NCBI GenBank assembly: GCA_013205335.1
Contig: JABMNB010000567.1
Coordinates: forward strand, 1-6,504
Length of the DNA stretch: 6,504 bases
Origin: Rhodospirillales bacterium
GTDB taxonomy: Bacteria; Pseudomonadota; Alphaproteobacteria; Reyranellales; Reyranellaceae
Direction of reading: 5' to 3'
Numbering within the stretch: the stretch's first letter is position 1; the number at the start of each line of letters is the position of its first letter. The notes beneath the pieces are model-generated. The model saw nothing but the letters and a program-made list of their open reading frames with translations, ran no database searches and was not told the origin of the DNA. Positions 1-6,463 of the stretch are shown one piece after another. The position numbers were made by a program, and so were the translations under genes.

Positions 1-1650
1 ATCGCGATCATCGCGGTCCTCCTGTTCCTGGTGGTGAGCCCGTTCGTCTATCTGGTCATCACCAGCTTCCAGACCGAGGGCACGGGCGAGTTCACCTTTG
101 CCAACTACGCCACGGCGTACGGCAGGGCTCGCTATATCGATGCGCTCTTCAACTCGCTGAAGCTCGGCGTGGTGTCGGCGGCGCTGGCCGGCGTCTTCGC
201 CGTGCCGCTGGCATGGGCGGTCGCGCGGACCAACATGCCCGGCCGCGGCCTGACCCGCATGCTGGTACTGGTGACGTTCATCACGCCGCCGTACACCGGC
301 GCCGTGGCCTGGATCCTGCTGGCCGGTCCCAATGCCGGCTGGCTCAACCGCTTCTTCATGATGGTTACGGGCGCCGAGGCGGGGCCCTTCAACATCTACA
401 GCTTCACCGGCCTCGCGGTCGTCATCGCGCTCTATTCCTTCCCCTATATCTTCATCTTCACCACGGCGGCGCTCGAGCTGGTGTCGTCGGAGATGGAGGA
501 TGCCGCCAACATCCTCGGCGCGGGACCATGGCGGACGATGCGCCGGGTGACGCTGCCGCTGGCGCTGCCGGCAATCCTGGGCGGCCTGATCATCTGCTTC
601 CTGGAGGCGATCGCGCTGTTCGGCTCGCCGGCCATGATCGCCATTCCGGCGCGTTTCAACGTCGTGACGACGCAGCTCTTCCAGTTCTTCGGCAATCCCG
701 TGCGGGTCGAAGTCGCTGCGGCTTACGCCATGCCGCTGCTCGGGGTCACCGTCCTGCTGGTACTGGTCCAGCGCCTGATCGTGCGTGGCAAGGGCTTCGT
801 GGCCCTCACCGGAAAGGGCGGCGAGCGGCGCCCGATCCTGCTGGGCCGCTGGCGCTGGGTGATGTTCGGTTACGCCATGTTCGTGGCGGCCCTCGCCGTC
901 TTCCTGCCGTACATCTTCCTGGTCCAGTCGGCCTTTGCGAAGGCGTGGGGCCGCGGCTTCCTGCTCGATAACATCACCATCGCGAACTTCCGGTTCATCC
1001 TGTTCGAGCATGCGACGGCCGCGCAGTCGGTGTTCAACAGCTTCCTCTATGCCGGGATCAGCGCCACCGTTGCGGTCTTCCTGACCTTGGGCGTCGCCTA
1101 CATCGTGGCGCGTCGGCTGATCCCGTTCGGCGGGGTACTGGGCTTCCTCTGCGTGGCGCCGTTCGTGATTCCGGGCGTGGTGCTCGCGATCGGCTTCTAT
1201 GCCGCCTATGCGCCGCCGCCGCTCGCGCTCTATGGCACGGCGCTGATCCTGATCCTGGCCTTCACCACGCGCTTCCTGCCGGTGGGCTACGTCAATGCCA
1301 GTGCCGCCATCAACAGCCTCAATCCGGAAATGGAGGAGGCGGTTCGGGTTCTGGGTGGCAGCCGGCTGACGGCGCTGCGCCGGGTCGTGGCGCCGCTGCT
1401 CAAGCGCAACCTGCTGGGGGCCTGGCTGCTCATCTTCATTCCGGCGACACGCGAGCTGTCGGCGGCGATCTTCCTGTACGGTCCCAATACCAAGGTGGCC
1501 TCGGTCATGATCTTCGACATGAGCGAGGAGGGTAACTTCGAACGCCTCGCCGCTCTGGCGCTGGTCTTGCAGGTGCTGACCCTGCCGCTCCTGTGGCTCG
1601 GCCAGAAGGCTTTGGGCCGCGATTTCATGCTGAGGCGTACCGCGACATGA
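1..1650 (+). CDS. ABC importer permease, fused two-domain (Fe3+/polyamine/phosphonate-type), 5' partial
   Basis: Inner-membrane channel subunit of a binding-protein-dependent importer. The frame is open from base 1 (549 codons, then TGA). Codons 1-22 already read as a hydrophobic helix, so the GTG at 31 is internal and the true start is upstream. Two homologous permease halves (BPD_transp_1 type) are fused, as in FbpB/AfuB. Each carries an EAA loop that docks on the ATPase: codons 164-186 (EMEDAANILGAG...) and 443-465 (EMEEAVRVLGGS...). About 12 hydrophobic segments are visible, six per half, joined by a basic linker near codons 258-284. Family length is usually about 550-580 residues, so only a short N-terminal piece is missing. 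The stop overlaps the ATPase start (ATGA). The solute is not determinable: the family is often labelled iron(III), but members carry many organic anions and polyamines, and the downstream CoA enzymes favour an organic acid. No binding protein is in the window; it may lie upstream. Confidence 0.95.
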   Translation: MAIIAVLLFLVVSPFVYLVITSFQTEGTGEFTFANYATAYGRARYIDALFNSLKLGVVSAALAGVFAVPLAWAVARTNMPGRGLTRMLVLVTFITPPYTGAVAWILLAGPNAGWLNRFFMMVTGAEAGPFNIYSFTGLAVVIALYSFPYIFIFTTAALELVSSEMEDAANILGAGPWRTMRRVTLPLALPAILGGLIICFLEAIALFGSPAMIAIPARFNVVTTQLFQFFGNPVRVEVAAAYAMPLLGVTVLLVLVQRLIVRGKGFVALTGKGGERRPILLGRWRWVMFGYAMFVAALAVFLPYIFLVQSAFAKAWGRGFLLDNITIANFRFILFEHATAAQSVFNSFLYAGISATVAVFLTLGVAYIVARRLIPFGGVLGFLCVAPFVIPGVVLAIGFYAAYAPPPLALYGTALILILAFTTRFLPVGYVNASAAINSLNPEMEEAVRVLGGSRLTALRRVVAPLLKRNLLGAWLLIFIPATRELSAAIFLYGPNTKVASVMIFDMSEEGNFERLAALALVLQVLTLPLLWLGQKALGRDFMLRRTAT

Positions 1651-2708
1651 GCAAGCTCGTTTTGAAGAATGTCGCCAAGCGCTACGGCGCGTTCGAGGCG
1701 GTGGCCAATTTCTCGCTGGAGCTCGCCAAGGGCGAGTTCGTCTCGCTGCTGGGCCCCTCGGGCTGCGGCAAGACGACGACCTTGCGCATGATCGCGGGCT
1801 TCATGCCGCCGACCGACGGCAGCATCGAGATGGACGGCAAGCAGATTTCTTCGCCGTCGGGTGTGGTGCCGCCCGAGCATCGCCGAATGTCGATGATCTT
1901 CCAGAGCTACGCCATCTGGCCCAACATGACGGTGGGCGAGAATGTCGGCTTCGGCCTGCAGGTCCGGAAATTGCCGCGTGCCGAGATCGACCGGCGGGTC
2001 GACAAGATCCTGGACGTCGTCCAGATGCGCAATCTCAAGGGCCGCTACCCCGCCGAGCTGTCGGGTGGTCAGCAGCAGCGCGTGGCTCTGGCCCGCGCGA
2101 TCGTCGTCGAGCCCGAGGTGCTGCTGCTCGATGAGCCGCTTTCCAACCTGGATGCCAATCTGCGCGAGGAGATGCGGTTCGAGATCCGCCGCCTGCACGA
2201 CGAGTTCAAGATCACGACGGTCTACGTGACCCACGACCAGTCCGAGGCAATGGTCACGTCCGACCGCATCGTGGTGATGAACAAGGGCAAGATCGAGCAG
2301 ATCGATGCGCCGCACGTCCTGTATGGGCGCCCGAAGAGCCGCTTCGTGGCCGGCTTCATCGGCCGCACGAACTTCCTCGAGGGCGTCCTGCAGGGTAGCG
2401 ACGTACGCTTCGACGGCTTCACTGCGGCCGCAGGCGCGCTCGAAGGCGCCACTGGCGGCGGTACGCTGCTCTATTCGCTGCGGCCGCAGGCGATCGGCCT
2501 GTCGACCCAGCGGTCTGGCGGCGCCGGACTGTCGTTCGAAGCCGAGATCGTCGATCGTTCCTATCTCGGAGAGTACTGGGACTATCAGGTCCGTCCGCAG
2601 GGCGGCACCAAGCCGTTGCGGGTGTCGACGGCGCCGACGGTCGTTTTCGAGGTCGGAAGCCGGGTCTGGCTGGAGATCGCGCCGTCCGCCATGGTACGGG
2701 TAGAGTAG
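1647..2708 (+). CDS. ABC importer ATP-binding subunit with TOBE domain (PotA/FbpC/UgpC type)
   Basis: Cytoplasmic ATPase that powers the permease encoded immediately upstream; 353 residues, normal for this class. The nucleotide-binding domain occupies about residues 4-238: Walker A GPSGCGKTT at 36-44, Q-loop Gln86 (FQSYAIWP), signature LSGGQQQ at 138-144, Walker B LLLDEP at 159-164 with catalytic Glu163, D-loop SNLD at 166-169 and switch His196 (VTHDQ). All motifs are intact. Residues from about 240 to 350 form a C-terminal TOBE-like region typical of carbohydrate/polyamine/iron-type importers. The ATG at 1647 was chosen over an in-frame start at 1593 because MSKLVLKNV is the usual domain beginning. 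It also forms the ATGA overlap with the permease stop, and a weak TGAGGCG lies at 1631-1637. The overlap suggests translational coupling of the two subunits. The solute cannot be inferred from this subunit. Confidence 0.96.
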   Translation: MSKLVLKNVAKRYGAFEAVANFSLELAKGEFVSLLGPSGCGKTTTLRMIAGFMPPTDGSIEMDGKQISSPSGVVPPEHRRMSMIFQSYAIWPNMTVGENVGFGLQVRKLPRAEIDRRVDKILDVVQMRNLKGRYPAELSGGQQQRVALARAIVVEPEVLLLDEPLSNLDANLREEMRFEIRRLHDEFKITTVYVTHDQSEAMVTSDRIVVMNKGKIEQIDAPHVLYGRPKSRFVAGFIGRTNFLEGVLQGSDVRFDGFTAAAGALEGATGGGTLLYSLRPQAIGLSTQRSGGAGLSFEAEIVDRSYLGEYWDYQVRPQGGTKPLRVSTAPTVVFEVGSRVWLEIAPSAMVRVE

Positions 2709-2731
2709 CTTCCCAAACGTAGAGTGAGAGC

Positions 2732-3910
2732 ATGACCGCAGGACCGTTAGCCCGTTTCAAAGTCCTCGACCTGACGCGCGTACGCGCCGGTCCGACCGCC
2801 GTCCGCTACCTCGCCGACTGGGGCGCCGACTGCATCAAGGTCGAGATGCCGCCGTCCGCGGGCGAGATGGACATGGGCGGTCCGCGCCATGGACCCGATT
2901 TCCAGAACCTGCACCGCAACAAGCGATCGATCACGCTCAATCTCAAGGAGCCGGACGGCAAGGCCGTCTTCATGAAGCTGGTCGAGCAGGCCGACGTGGT
3001 GGTCGAAAATTATCGCGCCGACGTGAAGTTCCGTCTCGGCATCGACTATGAAAGCCTGAAGAAGGTGAACCCGAAGATCGTCCTCGGATCGATCTCGGGT
3101 TTCGGCCAGGATGGGCCCTACGCCGAGCGGGCCGGCTTCGACCAGATCGCCCAGGGCATGGGTGGCCTGATGATGGTGACCGGCAACCCGGGCGAAGGCC
3201 CGATGCGCGCCGGCATTGCCGTGGCAGACGTGGGCGCGGGGCTGCATTGCGCCATCGGCATCCTGATCGCGCTGCTGGAGCGCGAGACCTCGGGGCAGGG
3301 CCAGTGGGTATCGAGCTCACTGCTGCAGGCCATGATCTCGATGTGCGACTTCCAGGCTGCGCGCTGGACCCTGGCCAAGGACGTACCGGGCCAGGCGGGC
3401 AACAATCATCCGACCTCGATCCCGACCGGAGTCTTCAAGACCAACGATGGCTACATCAACATCGCAGCGTCTGGCGGCCATATCTACAAGCGCTTCTGCG
3501 AGGCGATCAAATCGCCGGAGCTGATGACCGACGAGCGGTTCAGCTCCGACAAGGCGCGCGCCAAGAATCGCGACGCCCTTAACGACGAGATCAACAAGCG
3601 CGTCGCGCAATACGGCAGCGCCGACCTGGTCGAGAAGCTGAACAAGGCGGGCGTGCCTGCCGGACCGATCTACAAGATGGACGAGATGTTCGCCGATCCG
3701 CAGGTCAAGCACCTCAAGATGGCGCATCCCGTGCACTCGCCCAAGCTGGGCGACATCGAACTGATTGGCCAGGCGATCAACATGAGCCGCACGCCCTTCG
3801 AGATGAAGACGGCGACGCCGGAGCAGGGCGAGCATACCGACGCCGTGCTGAAGGAAGCCGGCTTCGACGCCGCCGCGATCGAGGACTTCCGCAAGCGGGG
3901 CGTGATCTGA
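2732..3910 (+). CDS. Class III CoA-transferase (CaiB/BaiF, formyl-CoA transferase-like)
   Basis: Likely moves CoA from a donor acyl-CoA onto a carboxylic acid through an aspartyl-CoA anhydride, in the cytoplasm. It has 392 residues, a normal length. The N-terminal signature VLDLTRVRAGPTAVRYLADW (11-30) followed by GADCIKVE (31-38) is typical. So are VVVENYRADV (89-98) and SISGFGQDGPY (120-130). The Gly-rich stretch GGLMMVTGNPGEGP (144-157) leads to GIAVADVGAG (161-170). Asp166 in this last motif matches the catalytic Asp of formyl-CoA transferase (Asp169 there). The C-terminal half has the usual VFKTNDGYINIA and ADPQV motifs. It starts 23 nt after the ATPase stop with a purine-rich AGAGTGAGAG at 2721-2730 as ribosome site. 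In the operon it is the natural activating enzyme for the imported acid. Donor and acceptor are unknown: the family also includes carnitine, benzylsuccinate, mesaconyl and racemase-type (AMACR) members, so an acyl-CoA racemase is possible. Confidence 0.93.
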   Translation: MTAGPLARFKVLDLTRVRAGPTAVRYLADWGADCIKVEMPPSAGEMDMGGPRHGPDFQNLHRNKRSITLNLKEPDGKAVFMKLVEQADVVVENYRADVKFRLGIDYESLKKVNPKIVLGSISGFGQDGPYAERAGFDQIAQGMGGLMMVTGNPGEGPMRAGIAVADVGAGLHCAIGILIALLERETSGQGQWVSSSLLQAMISMCDFQAARWTLAKDVPGQAGNNHPTSIPTGVFKTNDGYINIAASGGHIYKRFCEAIKSPELMTDERFSSDKARAKNRDALNDEINKRVAQYGSADLVEKLNKAGVPAGPIYKMDEMFADPQVKHLKMAHPVHSPKLGDIELIGQAINMSRTPFEMKTATPEQGEHTDAVLKEAGFDAAAIEDFRKRGVI

Positions 3911-3912
3911 GC

Positions 3913-4707
3913 ATGATCAGCCCGACGCCGAACATGATCGCGGAGAAGGTTGGGCCGGTCGGCCGGCTCGTCTTCAACAAGCCGCAGAAGCACAACGCCA
4001 CCTCGACCGACATGTGGGAAGCGATCCCGGTCATCCTCGATGAGTTCGAGAAGGATCCGGCAATCCGCGTCGTGGTGGTGACAGGCGCGGGCGACAAGGC
4101 CTTCGTCTCGGGCGCCGACATCTCGGAGTTCGAGAAGGCGCGCAACACGCCCGAACAGGTCGCCTACTACGACAAGATCGGCGAGCTGGCCAACAAGCGC
4201 CTGCACAGGTTCTCCAAGCCGACCATCGCCCGCATCCGGGGCTACTGCATCGGCGGCGGGCTGGCGGTATCGCTGCTCTGCGACATCCGTATCGCCTCGG
4301 AGAACAGCAGGTTCGGCGTGCCGGCGGCGCGACTGGGTCTCGGCTACCGCGCCAGTGGCCTGAAGATCCTGACCGACCTCGTGGGCCCGTCCCACGCCAA
4401 GGAAATCTTCTTCACCGCCCGACACTTCAATGCGCAGGAAGCCTTCGGCATGGGGCTGGTCACGCGGGTCGTGCCCGATGCCGAGCTCGATTCCTACGTC
4501 GACGACTACTGCCGGATGATCGGCGAGAATGCGCCGCTCACCATGCATGCCGCCAAGCGCACCATCGAGGAGCTGACGCGACTCGACGGTGAGCCGGACT
4601 TCGCCCGCCTCAACGGGCTGGTGAAGCAGTGCTTCGATTCGGAAGATTACATCGAGGGCCGCACGGCCTTCATGGAGAAGCGTAAACCGGTCTTCAAGGG
4701 ACGCTGA
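3913..4707 (+). CDS. Crotonase-fold (enoyl-CoA hydratase/isomerase family) protein lacking both classical catalytic Glu
   Basis: Acyl-CoA-binding enzyme of the crotonase superfamily; 264 residues, the usual length. Visible landmarks are LVFNKPQKHNA (19-29), the first oxyanion-hole segment AFVSGADISEF (63-73), the second oxyanion-hole segment GYCIGGGLAV (110-119), CDIRIAS (123-129), FGVPAARLGLG (134-144), the FFTAR helix (166-170) and NAPLT (206-210). In rat enoyl-CoA hydratase the acid/base residues are Glu144 (in GGGCE) and Glu164 (in PEI). The equivalent residues here are Ala118 (codon GCG, 4264-4266) and Ala138 (codon GCG, 4324-4326). CoA binding and the oxyanion hole look preserved, but ordinary hydration of enoyl-CoA is unlikely. 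A hydrolase, decarboxylase, isomerase, C-C lyase or other crotonase chemistry is possible. The start lies 2 nt after the CoA-transferase stop, with only a GGGG at 3897-3900 as weak ribosome site, so coupled translation is likely. A later Met at residue 8 has no better site. Confidence 0.93.
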   Translation: MISPTPNMIAEKVGPVGRLVFNKPQKHNATSTDMWEAIPVILDEFEKDPAIRVVVVTGAGDKAFVSGADISEFEKARNTPEQVAYYDKIGELANKRLHRFSKPTIARIRGYCIGGGLAVSLLCDIRIASENSRFGVPAARLGLGYRASGLKILTDLVGPSHAKEIFFTARHFNAQEAFGMGLVTRVVPDAELDSYVDDYCRMIGENAPLTMHAAKRTIEELTRLDGEPDFARLNGLVKQCFDSEDYIEGRTAFMEKRKPVFKGR

Positions 4708-4715
4708 GGGAGAAG
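4706..4715 (+). promoter_or_regulatory. Strong ribosome binding site for the PhyH-type oxygenase
   Basis: GAGGGAGAAG, overlapping the upstream stop codon and followed by GTC, sits 3 nt before the ATG at 4719; the GAGGGAG core is 6 nt or more away. This is one of the two best Shine-Dalgarno matches in the window. It fixes the oxygenase start and suggests independent ribosome loading here, in contrast to the weaker sites of its neighbours. Confidence 0.7.
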
Positions 4716-4718
4716 GTC

Positions 4719-5600
4719 ATGGCGGCGCTGACTCAGGAGCAACGTGACGCGTTCTGGCGCGACGGGTATCTCATGGTAGAGGACGCCGTCACGCCGGCGC
4801 AGCTCACCGCCCTGAGGGGCGAGATCGCGGGGTGGGTCGAGCAGAGCAGGGCTCACGCCACGCCTTTCGGCCCGCCGACCGTCGATGGTCGCCCGCGCTT
4901 CGACATGGGCGCCGAGCACAGCTCGGAAAAGCCCGCGCTGCGTCGGATCAACAATCCATCCGACATTTCCGACGCCTATCGCGAGGTCATGCTCGACGCC
5001 CGCATGGTCGACATGGTGGCCGAGTTGATCGGGCCGGACGTGAAGTTCCACCACTGCAAGATCAACCTGAAGCTCCCGGGCGCGCGGACCGAGGTCAACT
5101 ATCACCAGGATTTCGCCTACACGCCGCATACCAACGACGACATCGTGACGGCGCTCTTGTTCCTCGACGACGTCGACGAAAGCAACGGCTGCCTTACCGT
5201 GGTGCCGGGCTCACACAAGGGGCCGGTCCTGTCGCTGTTCGAGGGCGAGCGATTCACCGGTGCGGTCGCCGCCGAGGAGGAGAAAAGGGCGCTCGGCCAG
5301 TCCATCCCCTGCCTCGGCAAGGCCGGCAGCGTTTGCCTGATGCACACGCGCCTGCTGCATGGCTCGGCCGCCAACGGCGCCGACACGTCGCGCGGCCTCT
5401 ACATTTGCGTCTACACGGCCGCAGATGCCGTGCCGATCGCGCGTAACCCGATGCCGAGTCTCAACGAGGGCCGCATCGTGCGCGGCAGGGTGGCCCGCTT
5501 CGCCCGGCTCAAGGAGGGGCTCGTCGAGTTGCCCAATCAACCGAAGACGGCCTCGTTCTTCACCGTCATCGGACAGGAATCCAAACAGGCGGCCGAGTGA
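4719..5600 (+). CDS. Phytanoyl-CoA dioxygenase (PhyH) family Fe(II)/2-oxoglutarate-dependent oxygenase
   Basis: Probable non-haem iron hydroxylase using O2 and 2-oxoglutarate, giving succinate and CO2; 293 residues, normal for bacterial PhyH proteins. The N-terminus has the family opening TQEQRDAFWRDGYLMVEDAV (5-24). The iron-binding facial triad is visible: His129 and Asp131 in NYHQDFAY (127-134), and distal His214 in RLLHGSAANG (211-220). Arg225, 11 residues after the distal His, fits the 2-oxoglutarate carboxylate-binding Arg. VVPGSHKGP (161-169) is the conserved loop between them. Because Asp131 is present, it is not a SyrB2-type halogenase, in which this residue is Ala or Gly. The substrate is open: family members hydroxylate acyl-CoAs, ectoine, alkyl phosphonates and others. 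A neighbouring CoA-transferase and crotonase make an acyl-CoA or the parent acid plausible. The ATG is fixed by a strong Shine-Dalgarno sequence 11 nt or less after the previous stop. Its own stop overlaps the next start as GTGA. Confidence 0.9.
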   Translation: MAALTQEQRDAFWRDGYLMVEDAVTPAQLTALRGEIAGWVEQSRAHATPFGPPTVDGRPRFDMGAEHSSEKPALRRINNPSDISDAYREVMLDARMVDMVAELIGPDVKFHHCKINLKLPGARTEVNYHQDFAYTPHTNDDIVTALLFLDDVDESNGCLTVVPGSHKGPVLSLFEGERFTGAVAAEEEKRALGQSIPCLGKAGSVCLMHTRLLHGSAANGADTSRGLYICVYTAADAVPIARNPMPSLNEGRIVRGRVARFARLKEGLVELPNQPKTASFFTVIGQESKQAAE

Positions 5601-6403
5601 GCGATCCGCTGCCGGCGATCACGGAGGCCGCGGCGACCGGCGAGATCGCCGATCTCTTCGCCGACATCCGCGCGACCGTCGGCGTGCGCGTGGTCAATCT
5701 GGTGTGGCGCCATCTCGCCACGATGGACGGGGCGCTGCCCTGGGCCTGGGCGGCCGTGAAGCCGCTCTATCTCGACGGCCTGCCCGATGCCGCGATGGCG
5801 ACCTTCCACCGGACCATGGAAATTCCGCGGCTGGCCTCGCTGGCCGGCGACGAGCCCGCCAGCGTCGATGCCGTGCTGGCGAGCTACGACCATTCCAACA
5901 CGATCAACCTGTTCGCTCTCGGCGCCTTGCGCGCCTGGCTGAGGGGCGAGATGGGGCGCGACGGCGCGGTCGCGCCGGGCCCGCGCAAGACGGCGCCGGA
6001 CCTGGCTTTGCCCAAGCTTGCCTCCGAAGAAGACGTCGATGCCGCGACCTGGGCGCTGGTCCTGCGCCTCAACAAGTTCGGCGACGAGCCCCAGCCGCTG
6101 ATTCTGGCCAGCATGTACCGCCACCTCGCTCATGCACCCGCGTTCCTGCAGCGCGTCGAAGGGGCGTTGGCGCCGGTCGAGGCCGATGGCTCCCTGCGCC
6201 GGGCGATCCTCGACAATCGCAGGACGGCAGCTGCTCTCTCGGCCGACATCGCCCGGGCGATCTCGGCCGGACGGCCGACACATGCCGACGAAATAGAGAA
6301 GGCGGTCGGTCTGTTCGTCGACCATGCCATCGGCAAGATGGTGACGATCTGCCGGGCGATCCGCGTGGTTCGGGGGATGTCCCGGCCTCTGTTGAAATTG
6401 TGA
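5597..6403 (+). CDS. DehI family protein (group I 2-haloacid dehalogenase fold), function uncertain
   Basis: 268 residues from a GTG start that overlaps the oxygenase stop (GTGA), with a modest CAGGCGG at 5586-5592, so translation is probably coupled. The opening AAATGEIADLFADIRATVGV (11-30), then VVNLVWRHLATMDGALPWAW (32-51) and VKPLYLDG (54-61), matches my recollection of proteins labelled halocarboxylic acid dehydrogenase DehI (Pfam PF10778). No signal peptide or clear membrane helix is seen, so it is probably cytoplasmic. An internal duplication is visible: VVNLVWRHLA...VKPLYLDG (32-61) corresponds to ILASMYRHLA...LAPVEADG (169-198). This agrees with the two-repeat pseudo-dimer fold known for Pseudomonas DehI. 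DehI activates water with Asp189 in its second repeat and inverts 2-haloacids. Here the only Asp between residues 149 and 175 is Asp163 (GDEP), so activity cannot be assumed. Many family members sit in gene clusters without known halogen metabolism. Fold assignment is moderate to good; the reaction is unknown. Confidence 0.75.
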   Translation: MSDPLPAITEAAATGEIADLFADIRATVGVRVVNLVWRHLATMDGALPWAWAAVKPLYLDGLPDAAMATFHRTMEIPRLASLAGDEPASVDAVLASYDHSNTINLFALGALRAWLRGEMGRDGAVAPGPRKTAPDLALPKLASEEDVDAATWALVLRLNKFGDEPQPLILASMYRHLAHAPAFLQRVEGALAPVEADGSLRRAILDNRRTAAALSADIARAISAGRPTHADEIEKAVGLFVDHAIGKMVTICRAIRVVRGMSRPLLKL

Positions 6404-6420
6404 AGTAGGCGTTGCTCACC

Positions 6421-6449
6421 TTGAGCCTGTTAGGCTCGGGGTGTCGAAT
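6421..6449 (+). promoter_or_regulatory. Weak candidate sigma70-like promoter over the inner hairpin
   Basis: TTGAGC (6421-6426) and TCGAAT (6444-6449) are 17 nt apart. Each matches the -35 (TTGACA) or -10 (TATAAT) consensus at four of six positions. The spacer contains most of the GAGCCT/AGGCTC dyad, a common place for a repressor or activator site. Such partial matches arise often by chance, and alphaproteobacterial promoters are poorly predicted by this consensus. It is a possibility only, offered because it is the one gap in the window where a new promoter could sit. Confidence 0.2.
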
Positions 6450-6455
6450 CCAACG

Positions 6456-6463
6456 AAGGAGAG
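6456..6463 (+). promoter_or_regulatory. Strong ribosome binding site for the truncated last gene
   Basis: AAGGAGAG, a near-perfect Shine-Dalgarno sequence, is 7 nt before the GTG at 6471. It is the main evidence that the short open frame at the right edge is a real gene start. Its last three bases (GAG, 6461-6463) belong to the right arm of the 10-bp inverted repeat and could be occluded if that stem forms in mRNA. Confidence 0.75.

Noticed and set aside
31..33. GTG at 31 as the permease start
   Set aside because: The frame is open to base 1, and the upstream codons (IAIIAVLLFL) continue the same hydrophobic helix. The gene therefore starts outside the window.
1593..1646. Upstream in-frame start extending the ATPase by 18 residues
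   Set aside because: The extension lies within the end of the permease gene and reads as a non-conserved Arg/Pro-rich segment. ATG 1647 gives the canonical ATPase N-terminus and an ATGA overlap.
1287..2315. 342-codon open frame on the - strand opposite the permease end and ATPase
   Set aside because: It lies opposite two strongly supported genes, its translation is rich in Arg, His, Asp and Leu with no recognisable domain, and long antisense frames are expected in GC-rich coding DNA.
3670..4548. 292-codon open frame on the - strand across the CoA-transferase/crotonase boundary
   Set aside because: It is antisense to both genes, has low-complexity composition and no start context or motif. 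The same reasoning removes the - strand frame at 5537-6325.
4719..5600. Oxygenase as a SyrB2-like halogenase that would pair with a dehalogenase
   Set aside because: Halogenases of this fold have Ala or Gly in place of the metal-binding Asp. Here Asp131 is present in the HxD motif.
5359..6408. 349-codon + strand frame overlapping the oxygenase and the DehI-like gene
   Set aside because: The translation is dominated by Arg, Ala, Gly and Pro with no motif. It overlaps two genes with clear family motifs in other frames and is a GC-rich shadow.
6417..6443. Rho-independent terminator after the DehI-like gene
   Set aside because: A 12-bp stem exists, but the following bases (TCGAATCC) contain no T run and the stem has two U-G pairs. 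Termination is not supported on sequence grounds, although a weak or Rho-assisted stop cannot be excluded.
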